Assembly: GCF_003364335.1 (NCBI RefSeq)
Contig: NZ_NXLX01000004.1
Coordinates: 1 to 64,000 of the forward strand
Direction of reading: 5' to 3'
Length of the DNA stretch: 64,000 nucleotides
Source: Helicobacter anseris
GTDB taxonomy: Bacteria; Campylobacterota; Campylobacteria; Campylobacterales; Helicobacteraceae
This document shows positions 26,516 to 36,350 of this stretch, piece after piece; within the stretch, counting starts at the first letter, position 1; each line of letters opens with the position of its first letter. The notes below the pieces were generated by a model. It was not told the origin of the DNA and ran no database searches. It saw only the letters and a list, made by a program, of their open reading frames with translations. The translations under genes were made by a program, and so were the position numbers.

Positions 26516-27862
26516 ATTTTGCTCAAGATATTTTGTATGAATACTTGCATTTCTAAAATCTTGATTATCCATCATTTTTAGATGAAAAGGAATGGTCGTT
26601 TTTATGCCTTCAATGCAAAATTCTTTGAGTGCTCGTTTGGTTTTTGCGATAGCCTTATCTCGATTTTCACCCCAAATAATAAGTTTACCAATCATAGAAT
26701 CATAATGCATAGGAACAGTATAGCCAGAGTATGCGTGGGTATCAATACGCACATTGGCTCCTCCAGGAGCTATCCATTTTGTAATTTTTCCAGGACAAGG
26801 ATAAAATTTTACAGGATCTTCTGCTGTAATTCTACATTCAATGGAATGTCCATGGAATTTTATTGAATCTTGAGGAGGTAGTTTTTCTCCCTCAGCAATT
26901 TTAATCATCCATTCAACCATATCAAGACCACTAACCATTTCGCTAACCGTGTGTTCAACTTGCAATCTTGTATTCATTTCCATGAAATAAAAATCTTTGT
27001 TATTTGCATCTAGTAGAAATTCAAAAGTTCCAGCTCCGACATATCCAATATGTTTTGCAGCTTTTACCGCAGTTTCTAATAATCTTTTTCTTGTGCTTTC
27101 TTCTAAAATTACTGCTGGAGTTTCTTCAATGAGTTTCTGTTGTCTTCTTTGTGCAGAACAATCTCTTTCTCCTACATGAATTACGTTTCCATATTTATCT
27201 GCCAAAATTTGTACTTCAATGTGTTTTGGATTCAGGATGAATTTTTCCATATAGATTGTGCCATCACCAAAGGCACTTAGAGCTTCGCTTTCTGCAGCAA
27301 GATAAAGATTTTTTAATAGGGATTCGTTTTCTACAACACGCATACCCCTTCCTCCTCCTCCTGCAGCAGCTTTTATGATAACGGGATAACCAATTTTTTG
27401 TGCGACTTCTTGTGCTTCTTGATAGCTTTTTAATGCGCCATTACTTCCTAGAATTACAGGAACACCAGCTTCCTTCATTACATCTTTGGCTTTTGATTTA
27501 TCACTCATTAATACCATTACTTCTGCACTAGGTCCAATAAACTCAATTCCATGATGTGAGCAAATCTCTACAAAATGTTGATTCTCGCTTAAAAAACCGT
27601 AACCAGGAAAAATTGCATCGGCATTAAAAAGCTCAGCTGCGCTCATAATAGCTGGTATATTAAGGTAGCTTTCGCTAGATTTTGGACCGCCTATACAAAT
27701 CTTTGTATCAGCAACATCTAAATAATGTGCTTCTTTATCTGCAGTAGAATAAATGGCAATTGCTTCTTTTCCCATTTCTTGGATTGTTCGAATAGCTCTA
27801 AGGGCAATTTCTCCACGATTGGCAATTAAAATTCTTTTAATTTGTTTTTTTTCTACATTCAT
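26507..27862 (-). CDS. accC: Acetyl-CoA carboxylase, biotin carboxylase subunit
   Basis: 451 residues with the ATP-grasp fold. KRILIANRGEIALRAIRT at the N terminus, IKAAAGGGGRGMRVV (about 160-174), HVGERDCSAQRRQQKLIEE and FMEMNTRLQVEHTVSE are all standard. It carboxylates biotin on AccB in the first step of fatty-acid synthesis. It shares 1 nt with accB, and the order matches HP0370-HP0371. Confidence 0.97.
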   Translation of the reverse strand: MNVEKKQIKRILIANRGEIALRAIRTIQEMGKEAIAIYSTADKEAHYLDVADTKICIGGPKSSESYLNIPAIMSAAELFNADAIFPGYGFLSENQHFVEICSHHGIEFIGPSAEVMVLMSDKSKAKDVMKEAGVPVILGSNGALKSYQEAQEVAQKIGYPVIIKAAAGGGGRGMRVVENESLLKNLYLAAESEALSAFGDGTIYMEKFILNPKHIEVQILADKYGNVIHVGERDCSAQRRQQKLIEETPAVILEESTRKRLLETAVKAAKHIGYVGAGTFEFLLDANNKDFYFMEMNTRLQVEHTVSEMVSGLDMVEWMIKIAEGEKLPPQDSIKFHGHSIECRITAEDPVKFYPCPGKITKWIAPGGANVRIDTHAYSGYTVPMHYDSMIGKLIIWGENRDKAIAKTKRALKEFCIEGIKTTIPFHLKMMDNQDFRNASIHTKYLEQNME

Positions 27863-28317
27863 TATATTCTTTCTACCTTCACAAGTTTTGAGCCAAATTC
27901 TACGGGTTGTGCATCATTTGCTTCAATTGATAAAATCTTACAATCATATTCTGCTTCAATCTCATTCATAATTTTCATGGCCTCTACAATACCAATAGTT
28001 TGACCTTTTTTTACTACATCTCCAGCTTTGATATAAGGTGCTGCTCCAGGAGATGGACATTGATAAAAGGTTCCAACCATGGGAGAAAGTATAAAATCCC
28101 CACTAGCATTAGAGGATGAGGTATTAGATTCGGATATTGGCGTTGGAGTAGGTGAGGTTGTCGGTAAGTTTGTTGTTATGGGTGTTATTGTTGGAGAAAC
28201 ATTGAGGGAAGTATTTTTTTCAAGTTCGATTTCAAAATTATCCTGTTTAATTTTAATTTTAGAAGTTTCACTTTTATTAAAAGTTTCAATTAAATCTTTT
28301 ATTTCCTTTAAATTCAT
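27862..28317 (-). CDS. accB: Acetyl-CoA carboxylase, biotin carboxyl carrier protein
   Basis: 151 residues. An N-terminal helical segment (MNLKEIKDLIETFNKS) leads to a Thr/Pro/Ser-rich linker (about 42-72), then a biotinyl domain with the modified lysine in VEAMKIMNEIEAE (about 113-125). It is followed immediately by accC. Its divergent neighbour dcd is as in H. pylori. Confidence 0.95.
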   Translation of the reverse strand: MNLKEIKDLIETFNKSETSKIKIKQDNFEIELEKNTSLNVSPTITPITTNLPTTSPTPTPISESNTSSSNASGDFILSPMVGTFYQCPSPGAAPYIKAGDVVKKGQTIGIVEAMKIMNEIEAEYDCKILSIEANDAQPVEFGSKLVKVERI

Positions 28318-28343
28318 ACTATAACCCTTTTTGGTATTGAGAT

Positions 28344-28377
28344 AGCCTTTTTAAGGCTTTGATTCTGGTATAATACC
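28344..28377. promoter_or_regulatory. Divergent accB/dcd promoter region with two palindromes
   Basis: The 99-base gap holds a perfect palindrome GGTATAATACC (28367-28377) whose TATAAT is the likely dcd -10, and a small hairpin AGCCTT-TTT-AAGGCT (28344-28358). Either could be an operator for the divergent accB or dcd promoters; no known binding site is recognised. Confidence 0.45.
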
Positions 28378-28416
28378 ATAAAAATAATTAAAAATTAAAA
28401 TCACTAGGAAAATACG

Positions 28417-28986
28417 ATGGGCTTAAAATCAGACATTTGGATTAGAGAGATGAGTTTGAAACATGGAATGATAGAACCATTTTGTGAAAAACAGATTGGC
28501 AAAGGAGTGGTTAGTTTTGGTTTAAGTAGTTATGGTTATGATATTAGAGTAGGTAATGAATTTAAAATTTTTACAAATGTAAATACTACAATCGTAGATC
28601 CAAAATCTTTTGATGATCAAAATGTTGTGGATGTAGATGCAGCAAAAGATGGATATTGTATAGTTCCAGCAAATTCTTTTGCTTTGGCAAGAACAATAGA
28701 GTATTTTAGAATCCCTAGAGATGTCTTGGCTATATGTCTTGGAAAAAGCACATATGCTCGTTGTGGTATTATTGTAAATGTTACACCATTTGAGCCAGAG
28801 TTTGAGGGACAGATTACAATAGAGATTTCAAATACAACGCCTCTGCCTGCAAAAATTTATGCAAATGAGGGGATTGCTCAAGTTCTTTTTTTAAAAGGTG
28901 ATGAAATTTGCGAAAATAGCTATAAGGACAAAAATGGAAAATATCAAGGACAAATAGGTATAACATTGCCTAGGATTTTGAAATAG
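28417..28986 (+). CDS. dcd: dCTP deaminase
   Basis: 189 residues, trimeric dUTPase-like fold. [33 protein letters not shown] is the Dcd core; the catalytic Glu lies in FEPEFEGQI. It converts dCTP to dUTP, feeding the dUTPase encoded at 52222. The start ATG follows AGGAAAATACG. Confidence 0.96.
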   Translation: MGLKSDIWIREMSLKHGMIEPFCEKQIGKGVVSFGLSSYGYDIRVGNEFKIFTNVNTTIVDPKSFDDQNVVDVDAAKDGYCIVPANSFALARTIEYFRIPRDVLAICLGKSTYARCGIIVNVTPFEPEFEGQITIEISNTTPLPAKIYANEGIAQVLFLKGDEICENSYKDKNGKYQGQIGITLPRILK

Positions 28987-29012
28987 TAAGCAATGTTATT
29001 ATTTTGAGATAT

Positions 29013-29612
29013 CTAAAATGAATGAGAGATAAGTAACGAGACTTGTTTATCTTCTACACCATTATCAAGTTTCTTAGTATCAATGTCAATTTGAATATTG
29101 GTATTTTTGTCTATATATTTACTAGAGACGATATATGACAATCCATATCCTAATATAGCTCCAGATATTACTTGAGTGATTGTGTGTCTCTTGGCAACAA
29201 CTCTAGAGATTCCAACTAGTGTTGCTAAAACTGTTGTTGGAACTCCCCATTTCCATCCATATCGATGTTGCATAAATCCTGCAGCAGAAAAGGCTGAGGC
29301 AGTATGACCAGATGGAAATCCATCAAATGAACCACTATCTGGTCTTTTGCTTATAGATGCTGCATTTGGATGTGTCCTACCTATGGCAGAAAAAGTAAGT
29401 TTGCTTGCATAAGTAATTGCAAGTGTGCTACCTGAACCAATTGCAAGTTGTCCTAAACCCTCATAATCTTTTTTTACAAGAGTATAGGTTGCCGCTGCTA
29501 AGGGTAGAAATTGAAAAATATCACCATAAATTTGAAAAGCACTTTTAGCATGTATTTGCTGAAAAAGGCAAAAAAATACTAGAAGAGATAAGATACTTTT
29601 TTTGAAATACAT
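29013..29612 (-). CDS. PAP2-family phosphatase, copy 2
   Basis: 199 residues with a signal peptide (about 1-22). Motifs are SISKRP, GFPSGHTASAFSAAGF and SRVVAKRHTITQV. As in copy 1, the last Asp of the SRx5HxxxD motif is Gln, and the usual Lys of motif 1 is absent. The C terminus VSLLISHSF ends in Phe. The shared oddities say the two are paralogues from one unusual subgroup. The gene is convergent with dcd and about 60 bases after tRNA-Arg on the same strand. Substrate unknown. Confidence 0.8.
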   Translation of the reverse strand: MYFKKSILSLLVFFCLFQQIHAKSAFQIYGDIFQFLPLAAATYTLVKKDYEGLGQLAIGSGSTLAITYASKLTFSAIGRTHPNAASISKRPDSGSFDGFPSGHTASAFSAAGFMQHRYGWKWGVPTTVLATLVGISRVVAKRHTITQVISGAILGYGLSYIVSSKYIDKNTNIQIDIDTKKLDNGVEDKQVSLLISHSF

Positions 29613-29673
29613 GATGAGTTTTTAAAGTTCCTTTAAAATTTATAGTTATTTGAAGTTTTAAAAATTTTTTTCA

Positions 29674-29750
29674 TGGTATGCCCAGAGGGATTCAAACCCC
29701 CGACCTACAGGACCGCAACCTGTTGCTCTATTCAGCTGAGCTATGGACAC
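29674..29750 (-). tRNA. tRNA-Arg (GCG anticodon)
   Basis: A 77-nt cloverleaf with CCA. Acceptor GTGTCCA/TGGGCAT includes two G-U pairs. The anticodon stem is ACAGG/CCTGT with loop TTGCGGT, giving anticodon GCG (codons CGC and CGU). The T arm is GGGGG-TTTGAAT-CCCTC. The usual bacterial Arg tRNA for this box has ACG, modified to ICG. Confidence 0.9.
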
Positions 29751-29898
29751 ATCAAATTATTTTTAAAAATAAAGAGTGATTATATCTAATTTTTCCTTGT
29801 AGATATTTTAATGTTTGAAAAATTTTTAAAAATATATTAGAATTAGACATCAGGTTTCCTGATATTTATAATTTTTCTAAAGAAAGTGGGTGATAATC

Positions 29899-30111
29899 AT
29901 GCCAGGAATCAAAGTCCGAGAAAATGAGAGCTTTGATGAAGCATATCGTAAGTTTAAAAAACAAACAGATCGCAATCTTGTTGTGACTGAATGTCGTGCA
30001 AGAAGATTTTTTGAATCTCAAACTGAAAAGAAAAAGAAGCAAAAAATCAATGCAAAGAAAAAAATGTTAAAAAGACTTTATATGCTTCGTAGATACGAAT
30101 CTAGATTATAA
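29899..30111 (+). CDS. rpsU: 30S ribosomal protein S21
   Basis: 70 residues. [20 protein letters not shown] is the S21 start, followed by a basic helical tail. I place the start at ATG 29899; an open GTG lies 9 nt earlier but the protein family begins MPGIKV. TTATAAT about 35 bp upstream can serve as -10. Followed by fabG, as in HP0562-HP0561. Confidence 0.97.
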   Translation: MPGIKVRENESFDEAYRKFKKQTDRNLVVTECRARRFFESQTEKKKKQKINAKKKMLKRLYMLRRYESRL

Positions 30112-30238
30112 GATTCTTTTAATCAGCCTCTATTTTGAGGCTAACTTCAAAAATACGCTACAATAACACTCTAAAATATTTTAAAAAGATAGTTAAGATT
30201 TTTATATATTTAGTAAATTTGGATTTTCGGAGGTTTTT

Positions 30239-30982
30239 ATGCAGTTTTGTGGAAAAAATGCATTGATAACTGGTGCAAGCAAAAGTATAGGTGCAGATAT
30301 TGCAAGAGTATTAGCAGGTTATGGATTAAAAGTTTGGATCAATTATAGAAGCAAACCAGAATTGGCAGAAGGTTTAAAAAATGAAATTGAAAGCCAAGGA
30401 GGCAAAGCAGCAATCATACAATTTGATGCTACAAATGAGGAAGCTTTTATAGAAGCTATTGCAACTATTGTAGAGAGTGATGGAGAATTAGGTCATTTGG
30501 TAAATAATGCCGGTATTACAAATGATAAATTAGCATTGCGTATGAAAACTGATGAGTTTATGAGTGTTATTGATGCTAATCTAAAATCAAGTTTTATTGG
30601 ATGCAGAGAAGCCTTGAAAGTTATGAGTAAGCAGAGATTTGGCAGTGTGGTAAATATAGCTTCTATTATAGGTGAAAGAGGCAATGCGGGACAAACAAAT
30701 TATGCAGCAAGTAAGGGGGGAATGATTGCTATGAGTAAATCTTTTGCCTATGAGGGTGCTGCGAGAAATATTAGATTTAATTGTATAACTCCAGGTTTTG
30801 TACAAACAGATATGACATCAGAGCTAAAAGAAGAGCTTAAAGAATATTATTTAAAAAATATTCCATTAGGGCGTTTTGCGACAGGGATGGAAATTGCACA
30901 GAGTACAGCATTTTTGTTAAGTGAGAGTGCAAGTTATATCACCGGAGAAGTTTTAAAAGTTAATGGTGGCTTATATATGTAA
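30239..30982 (+). CDS. fabG: 3-oxoacyl-[acyl-carrier-protein] reductase
   Basis: A 247-residue short-chain dehydrogenase. The NADPH loop is TGASKSIGADIA; NNAGIT follows. The catalytic set is Ser in NIASII, Tyr and Lys in YAASKGG. The C terminus has GFVQTDMT and YITGEVLKVNGG. It reduces beta-ketoacyl-ACP in fatty-acid elongation. The start is preceded by CGGAGG. A terminator follows directly. Confidence 0.96.
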   Translation: MQFCGKNALITGASKSIGADIARVLAGYGLKVWINYRSKPELAEGLKNEIESQGGKAAIIQFDATNEEAFIEAIATIVESDGELGHLVNNAGITNDKLALRMKTDEFMSVIDANLKSSFIGCREALKVMSKQRFGSVVNIASIIGERGNAGQTNYAASKGGMIAMSKSFAYEGAARNIRFNCITPGFVQTDMTSELKEELKEYYLKNIPLGRFATGMEIAQSTAFLLSESASYITGEVLKVNGGLYM

Positions 30983-30987
30983 TTTAG

Positions 30988-31017
30988 ACGACTAGCATAA
31001 ATGCTAGTCGTTTTTTT
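30988..31017 (+). terminator. Intrinsic terminator of fabG
   Basis: The perfect 10-bp stem ACGACTAGCA/TGCTAGTCGT with loop TAAA is followed by seven T. It begins 5 bp after the fabG stop and its T tract overlaps the stop codon of the convergent yebC. Confidence 0.92.
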
Positions 31018-31726
31018 ATTCTATATTTGTATAAACTGCTTGAACATCATCATCTTCTTCAATTTTATCAAGAAGTTTTTCTGCTTCAATGAGCTGTTCT
31101 TCCGTTAGAACAATTGGGTTATTTGCAATTCTCTGTAAAGAGGCTTTTGTAATAGGTATAGCTAATTTTTCAAAACCTTCACTTAATTTGCCAAAATCTG
31201 TATAGTCTCCATATGCAATCCACCTATCATCCTCCATTTGTGTTAGCTCTTCTAATCCATAGTCAATAAGCTCTAATTCAACCTCTTCCATATCAATTTG
31301 AGGCTTATGAAATTCAAATACGCTTTTTCTAGAAAACATAAACTCTAAAGATCCATTAGGGACAATACTTGCATTAGGAGTTTTATTAAAATAACTTTTA
31401 AGATTTGCAATTGTCCTTGTGGGATTGTCGGTTGTGCATTCAATAAAGATTAACACCCCATTATTTGCCTTGCCTTCATATGTAATCTCACTAAAAACAC
31501 CATCTTTACCATTTGCACGTTTGATTGCAGCTTCTATGTTGTCTCTAGGCATATTCTGTGCCTTTGCATTTGCAATAGCGGTTCTGAGCTTTGCATTCAT
31601 CATGGGATCAACACCACCTTCTTTTGCCGCTACTGTAATTGCTTTAGCTAATTTTGGAAAAATTTTACTCATCTTATCCCATCTTTTTTCTTTTGCTGCT
31701 CTTCTATATTCAAATGCTCTTCCCAT
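31016..31726 (-). CDS. yebC: YebC/PmpR family protein
   Basis: 236 residues. [28 protein letters not shown] at the N terminus and [33 protein letters not shown] are the family core. YebC-type proteins are known as transcriptional regulators and, more recently, as translation factors that relieve stalling at proline runs. It lies 13 bp after hemB on the same strand (HP0163-HP0162 order). Confidence 0.95.
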   Translation of the reverse strand: MGRAFEYRRAAKEKRWDKMSKIFPKLAKAITVAAKEGGVDPMMNAKLRTAIANAKAQNMPRDNIEAAIKRANGKDGVFSEITYEGKANNGVLIFIECTTDNPTRTIANLKSYFNKTPNASIVPNGSLEFMFSRKSVFEFHKPQIDMEEVELELIDYGLEELTQMEDDRWIAYGDYTDFGKLSEGFEKLAIPITKASLQRIANNPIVLTEEQLIEAEKLLDKIEEDDDVQAVYTNIE

Positions 31727-31739
31727 TTTTTCTCCTTAT

Positions 31740-32711
31740 TTAAATTTGTTGTAATAAAGCAAGTTCTTTTGTATGATAGCTAATAATAATATCAGCACCA
31801 GCTCTTTTAAAGCTTGTAAGTGTTTCTATCATTACTTTTTCATAATCAATAATGTCTGCTTTTCCAGCAAGTTTGAGCATTGCGTATTCTCCACTTACAT
31901 TGTATATTGCAAGAGGTAGTAAGCTTCTTTCCCTGATATCTCTAATAATATCTAAATAGGCTAGAGCGGGTTTAACCATGAGAATATCTGCCCCTTGTGC
32001 TTCATCATTTAAGCTTTCTAATATAGCTTCTCTACGATTGTGATAATCTTCTTGATAGCTTTTTCTATCACCAAAACTAGGAGTAGATTCTGCTATATCT
32101 CTAAATGGTCCATAATACGCACTAGCAAATTTTGTAGAATAGCTCATAATAGGGGTATAAGAAAAATTTGCCTTATCAAGATATTTCCGTATAGTAAAAA
32201 CCATACCATCCATCATTGTGCTAGGTGCAATAATATCTGCACCACTATTTGCAAGAATAATAGCCTGCTGTCCAAGCAATTCTAGTGTAGCATCATTATC
32301 TACTGTTTGCAATTTGGAATCTATAATGCCACAGTGACCATGATCGGTATATTCGCAAAAACAAAGATCAGCACTTATAACCATTTTTGGACAATGTTTC
32401 TTAATTGCTTGAATAGTCTGAGCCACAATTCCTTTATCACTAAGCGCATCGCTTCCACAGCTATCCTTATGTTTTGGGATTCCAAATAATAAAATATGAT
32501 AAATACCTAAATCTTGCAAAATCTTGCATTCTTCTAAGATATTATCAAGACTCATCTGATAAATTTCTGGCATAGAGGCTATGGGATTTTTAATATTTTT
32601 GCCTTCTACAACAAAGAGGGGATAGATAAAATCTCTTAAATCAAGTCGTGTTTCACAGACAAGCTCTCTTATTTTTTCATTCATTCTTAATCTTCTAAGT
32701 CTTGCAAACAT
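31740..32711 (-). CDS. hemB: Delta-aminolevulinic acid dehydratase (porphobilinogen synthase)
   Basis: 323 residues. It condenses two aminolevulinates to porphobilinogen in haem synthesis. Zinc-type cysteines are visible in [14 protein letters not shown]; the Schiff-base lysines lie in [16 protein letters not shown] and [13 protein letters not shown]. 9 bp downstream of the radical SAM gene. Confidence 0.97.
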   Translation of the reverse strand: MFARLRRLRMNEKIRELVCETRLDLRDFIYPLFVVEGKNIKNPIASMPEIYQMSLDNILEECKILQDLGIYHILLFGIPKHKDSCGSDALSDKGIVAQTIQAIKKHCPKMVISADLCFCEYTDHGHCGIIDSKLQTVDNDATLELLGQQAIILANSGADIIAPSTMMDGMVFTIRKYLDKANFSYTPIMSYSTKFASAYYGPFRDIAESTPSFGDRKSYQEDYHNRREAILESLNDEAQGADILMVKPALAYLDIIRDIRERSLLPLAIYNVSGEYAMLKLAGKADIIDYEKVMIETLTSFKRAGADIIISYHTKELALLQQI

Positions 32712-32719
32712 GATTTCTC

Positions 32720-33682
32720 CTAATATTGAATTCCTATATCTTTAAGTTTTTCTCTGAGATAACGCATTTGAATATTTTTGTCAAAGCACCATTTTGGCGC
32801 GATTAAGGTTTCATCATGAGCACCAGAGCTAATGCGTTGAATTATAATATCTTGAGGAATTATTTCCAAAGATTTTGCAATAAGTTCGCCATAAGTTTCT
32901 AGAGTAATAGGTTGGTAAAGACCCTGTTCATACATTTTTGCGAGTTTTGTTTGTGAAACGACATAAAGTGGGTGGATTTTGATGCCATCAATACCCCAAG
33001 ATAGAACAGTTTGTAGAGATTCTAGCATCATTTCTGGTGTTTCATTGGGGAGGCCATAGATAAGATGTGCACATACTTTTATGCCTCTTTGTCTAGTTTT
33101 TTTGAATAATTCTGCAATACCTGCTATCCCATGTCCTCTATTTGTGGCTTTTAGCGTTTCTTCAAAAGTAGACTGAATGCCATATTCAAGCCATATTTCT
33201 TTTTGATTTAGGGTATATTCTTGCAATAAATCTAGAGTTTTGTCTTCAATACAATCTACACGAGTTCCAATACTCATACCTACAACATTAGGAAAACTTA
33301 AGGATTTATCATAAATTGCCTTTAGTGTTTCAAAAGGTGCATAAGTATTACTAAAAGATTGAAGATAAATCATATATTTTTGTATATCAAATTTGTCTTT
33401 ATGAAAATTTGCGTGCCAACAAAATTGTTCTTCTAATTGCTGTAATTGAATTCCTAAAATAAGATTTTCTGTAATTTTAAAATTCATTTTTGTATGAATT
33501 GTCTTATCTAGTTTTATAAGACTTGGAGAAAAGCTTTCATTTCTGCAATAAATACAACCGCCTCTAGCAACACTACCATCAATATTTGGACAGGTAAAAC
33601 CTTGAAGAGATATGGGAATCTTTCTAATCCTTTGGTGGAATTTTTTTTTAAAATATCTTCCAATTGTGAGTAATTCTCTCAC
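32720..33682 (-). CDS. TIGR01212-type radical SAM protein (YhcC-like)
   Basis: 320 residues resembling the YhcC/TIGR01212 radical SAM family. The cluster region reads [20 protein letters not shown], giving the family's widely spaced first Cys and a CxxC pair. Later segments [31 protein letters not shown] and [10 protein letters not shown] are typical. The reaction is not established. The start is GTG, overlapping the purF stop (GTGA), so it is coupled to purF. Confidence 0.87.
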   Translation of the reverse strand: MRELLTIGRYFKKKFHQRIRKIPISLQGFTCPNIDGSVARGGCIYCRNESFSPSLIKLDKTIHTKMNFKITENLILGIQLQQLEEQFCWHANFHKDKFDIQKYMIYLQSFSNTYAPFETLKAIYDKSLSFPNVVGMSIGTRVDCIEDKTLDLLQEYTLNQKEIWLEYGIQSTFEETLKATNRGHGIAGIAELFKKTRQRGIKVCAHLIYGLPNETPEMMLESLQTVLSWGIDGIKIHPLYVVSQTKLAKMYEQGLYQPITLETYGELIAKSLEIIPQDIIIQRISSGAHDETLIAPKWCFDKNIQMRYLREKLKDIGIQY

Positions 33683-35076
33683 TTTTTTCCTTTCGTATAA
33701 TCATCAACATAATTTTTATCAAAACAGGCTTGACAAAAATTGTGATGTGTTGTGCCGATGCTTCTTTTTAATCCTTCTAGAGATAAGAAGCCTAAAGTAT
33801 CAGCTTCAATAAATTTTCTTACTTCTTCTAAAGAATGTGTTGCGCAGATAAGTTCATTGCTATTTGGTGTATCTACACCATAATAACAGGGTGATATAGT
33901 TTGAGGAGAACTGATGAGTAGATGTACTTTTTTAGCACCGGCTATCTTTAGTATTTTAATAATTTGTTTACTAGTGGTGCCTCTTACTATAGAATCATCA
34001 ATTACAATAATTTCTTTATCTTTTATCAATTCAGCAATAGGATTTAATTTTAAGCGGACTTTGAGTTCTCTTGCACTTTGTGTAGGTTCTATAAAAGTTC
34101 TTCCAACATAATGATTTCTAATAATGCCCAATTCAAAGTCTATTCCACTTTCTTTGGCAAATCCAATTGCCGCAGCAACACCACTGTCTGGAACAGGTAT
34201 GACCATATCTGCAGGAATTTTATATTCTTTGGCTAATTCTTTGCCTAAATTTTTTCTTACTTCATAGACATTTTTACCAAAAACCTTGCTATCTGGTCTT
34301 GCAAAATAGATGAATTCAAAAACACAAGGATAGGGTCTTGGGGGTAATACTTGGAGTGATGTCAAAGTAACAATCTTTTCTCCAATGCCTTCAAATATAA
34401 GCATTTCCCCAGGATTAACTTCTCTAATATATTCTGCACCAACAAGATCAAAGGCACAACTTTCGCTTGCTGTAATATAGCCTATGCTTCCATCTTCATT
34501 AGTGATTTTTCCTAAACATAGTGGTCGTAATCCATAAGGATCTCTGATAGCAAACATTTTTCTGCGAGAGAGAAAAATAAGGGCATATGCCCCATCAATT
34601 ACCTTAATTGAATCAATAATTCGATCTAGTAATTTTTCTTTTTTATTTTGTGCAATAAGGTGAATAAGATTCTCTGTATCAAGATAACTTTGAAAAATTG
34701 CTCCAGCTTCTATAAGTTGAGATCGAATGAAATCTGCATTTGTAAGATTTCCATTGTGGACAATAGAGATTTCTCCAAGATTATATCTTGCAAATAATGG
34801 TTGTGCATCATCCAAAGATTCTTTGCCTGCTGTTGAGTAGCGATTGTGACCTATACTTATTTTTCCTAAGAGTTTTTTTAGATTTTTCTCATTAAAAACT
34901 TTAGTGACTAATCCATTACCCTTATGTGTGTAGATTTTTTTTCCATCACTAGAGCTAATGCCACTTGCTTCTTGACCACGATGTTGCATTGCAAAAAGTG
35001 CATAATAACTTTTTAATGCAGCATTATCGACATTATAAGTCCCAACAACGGCACATTTTTCATTCCATTGCTTCAT
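33679..35076 (-). CDS. purF: Amidophosphoribosyltransferase
   Basis: 465 residues. It catalyses the first step of de novo purine synthesis, PRPP + Gln to phosphoribosylamine. The nucleophile Cys8 follows a seven-residue leader (MKQWNEK) that would need removal, as in B. subtilis PurF. The glutaminase domain has MQHRGQEASGISS and IGHNRYSTAG; the PRTase loop is IVIDDSIVRGTTSKQI. It overlaps arsS by 17 nt and the radical SAM gene by 4 nt. H. pylori lacks de novo purine synthesis, so this is an ancestral or retained function. Confidence 0.96.
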   Translation of the reverse strand: MKQWNEKCAVVGTYNVDNAALKSYYALFAMQHRGQEASGISSSDGKKIYTHKGNGLVTKVFNEKNLKKLLGKISIGHNRYSTAGKESLDDAQPLFARYNLGEISIVHNGNLTNADFIRSQLIEAGAIFQSYLDTENLIHLIAQNKKEKLLDRIIDSIKVIDGAYALIFLSRRKMFAIRDPYGLRPLCLGKITNEDGSIGYITASESCAFDLVGAEYIREVNPGEMLIFEGIGEKIVTLTSLQVLPPRPYPCVFEFIYFARPDSKVFGKNVYEVRKNLGKELAKEYKIPADMVIPVPDSGVAAAIGFAKESGIDFELGIIRNHYVGRTFIEPTQSARELKVRLKLNPIAELIKDKEIIVIDDSIVRGTTSKQIIKILKIAGAKKVHLLISSPQTISPCYYGVDTPNSNELICATHSLEEVRKFIEADTLGFLSLEGLKRSIGTTHHNFCQACFDKNYVDDYTKGKK

Positions 35077-36346
35077 TTTTTACCTCTTTTTTTTGATTGG
35101 GAACCATACAAAAATTTTCAACAATACAGTTATGAATTGTAAAGTAATTGGTGCCATTTTTGTGTTGGTAGCTAATTTCAAACCCTTGCGCATCTAGGGT
35201 ATTTTTGATGATATACATACCTAATCCAAACCCTTGATCAATATGTTTTTTGTCTCGATCTTTAAAATAGGGCTTAAAATATTCATTAAAATCTTTTTTT
35301 AAAGCTTTGCCTTTATTTGATATTACAAGATCAAAACATTTAGAATCTACAAAGACCTTTTTGTCTGGACTGTATTTAATTGCATTGTCTAATAGATTTT
35401 TTATTGCCATTGCAAAGAGTTCAAAATCTGCTTTAATAATGTCGTTTGGATCATTAAGAATAATTGGATCGGTATCTATATTGTCAATAAGTAGCATTTT
35501 TTTTGTATGACTGATAAGATCTTCAAGTAAAAATTCCTCTTTTGATACATGGAGATTCTTTGAGGTGAGTTGTTCAATTTTTGCAAATTCATCAATCAGA
35601 GTTTGCAGGCGCTTAAAAACAGAAATCAGACGTTCTTTGTAAAGAGTGTCTTCAATCATTTCAGCAGTAATTCTTCCTTTTGTAATGGGGGTTTTTAATT
35701 CGTGCATAATAGAGCGCAGAAAGAGTGTTCTAGATTGTCCTAATGCAGCAATTTTTTTTATTGCGTTATCAAACTCATTGGCTAGCTCTCCAATCTCATC
35801 AGATTGCTTTGTTTTGCATTCAACATTTAAATCACCATTTGCAAATCTTTTGATTTGTAAGCGTAGTTTTTTAAGAGGTAACAGACCCCTAATTACAAGA
35901 ACAAATACAAACACCAATAAAAAAATACCTGTCAATGTAATAAAGTAGTAGGTTTGATAATGTGTGTTAAAGGTATCTTTATATAAAATTGCCTTACCTT
36001 GAGTTTCTAGTAGGATATAGATTTCATTATTTAATTGGATTGTTTTAGCAAAGAGACCATTAAATAACGGAGGAAGACGATTGTAATTTAAAAGAGCTTC
36101 TTTAATATTCAAGTCTTCAGTAATTTCAAAACCAAGTTCTTGTAAAAATTTCTCGACAGTTTGCAAATCACCATTATTGGTAATAATCTGATTTATTGTT
36201 GCAGTAAACTGCTTGTACTTAACCATAGATTGCTTGGATTCATTATCTATTTGAAACTTGATAAAATAAAATGAAAAAGCAAAGAAACTAATAAGTGCAA
36301 ATACAAATAACAGAGTAATTTTTAAAAAAATAGAATTCTTAATCAT
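35060..36346 (-). CDS. arsS: Sensor histidine kinase ArsS-like
   Basis: 428 residues. Two membrane helices (about 8-30 and 134-155) flank a periplasmic sensor loop of about 105 residues. A HAMP segment follows (GLLPLKKLRLQIKRFANGDL), then the H box RSIMHELKTPITKGR with His215, and an ATPase domain with NLLDNAIKYSP and GFGLGMYIIKNT. The paired regulator is directly upstream. In H. pylori ArsRS (HP0165-HP0166) controls the acid response; a pH role here is inferred by orthology. The C terminus overlaps purF by 17 nt. Confidence 0.9.
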   Translation of the reverse strand: MIKNSIFLKITLLFVFALISFFAFSFYFIKFQIDNESKQSMVKYKQFTATINQIITNNGDLQTVEKFLQELGFEITEDLNIKEALLNYNRLPPLFNGLFAKTIQLNNEIYILLETQGKAILYKDTFNTHYQTYYFITLTGIFLLVFVFVLVIRGLLPLKKLRLQIKRFANGDLNVECKTKQSDEIGELANEFDNAIKKIAALGQSRTLFLRSIMHELKTPITKGRITAEMIEDTLYKERLISVFKRLQTLIDEFAKIEQLTSKNLHVSKEEFLLEDLISHTKKMLLIDNIDTDPIILNDPNDIIKADFELFAMAIKNLLDNAIKYSPDKKVFVDSKCFDLVISNKGKALKKDFNEYFKPYFKDRDKKHIDQGFGLGMYIIKNTLDAQGFEISYQHKNGTNYFTIHNCIVENFCMVPNQKKEVKNEAME

Positions 36347-36350
36347 TTTT

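Noticed and set aside
29849-29863. Hairpin ATCAGG-TTT-CCTGAT upstream of rpsU as a regulatory RNA
   Set aside because: Too short to support and no known S21 or riboswitch leader resembles it; likely within the promoter region.
30125-30142. Hairpin AGCCTC/GAGGCT after rpsU as a terminator
   Set aside because: Six base pairs with no following T tract; fabG probably follows on the same or an overlapping transcript.
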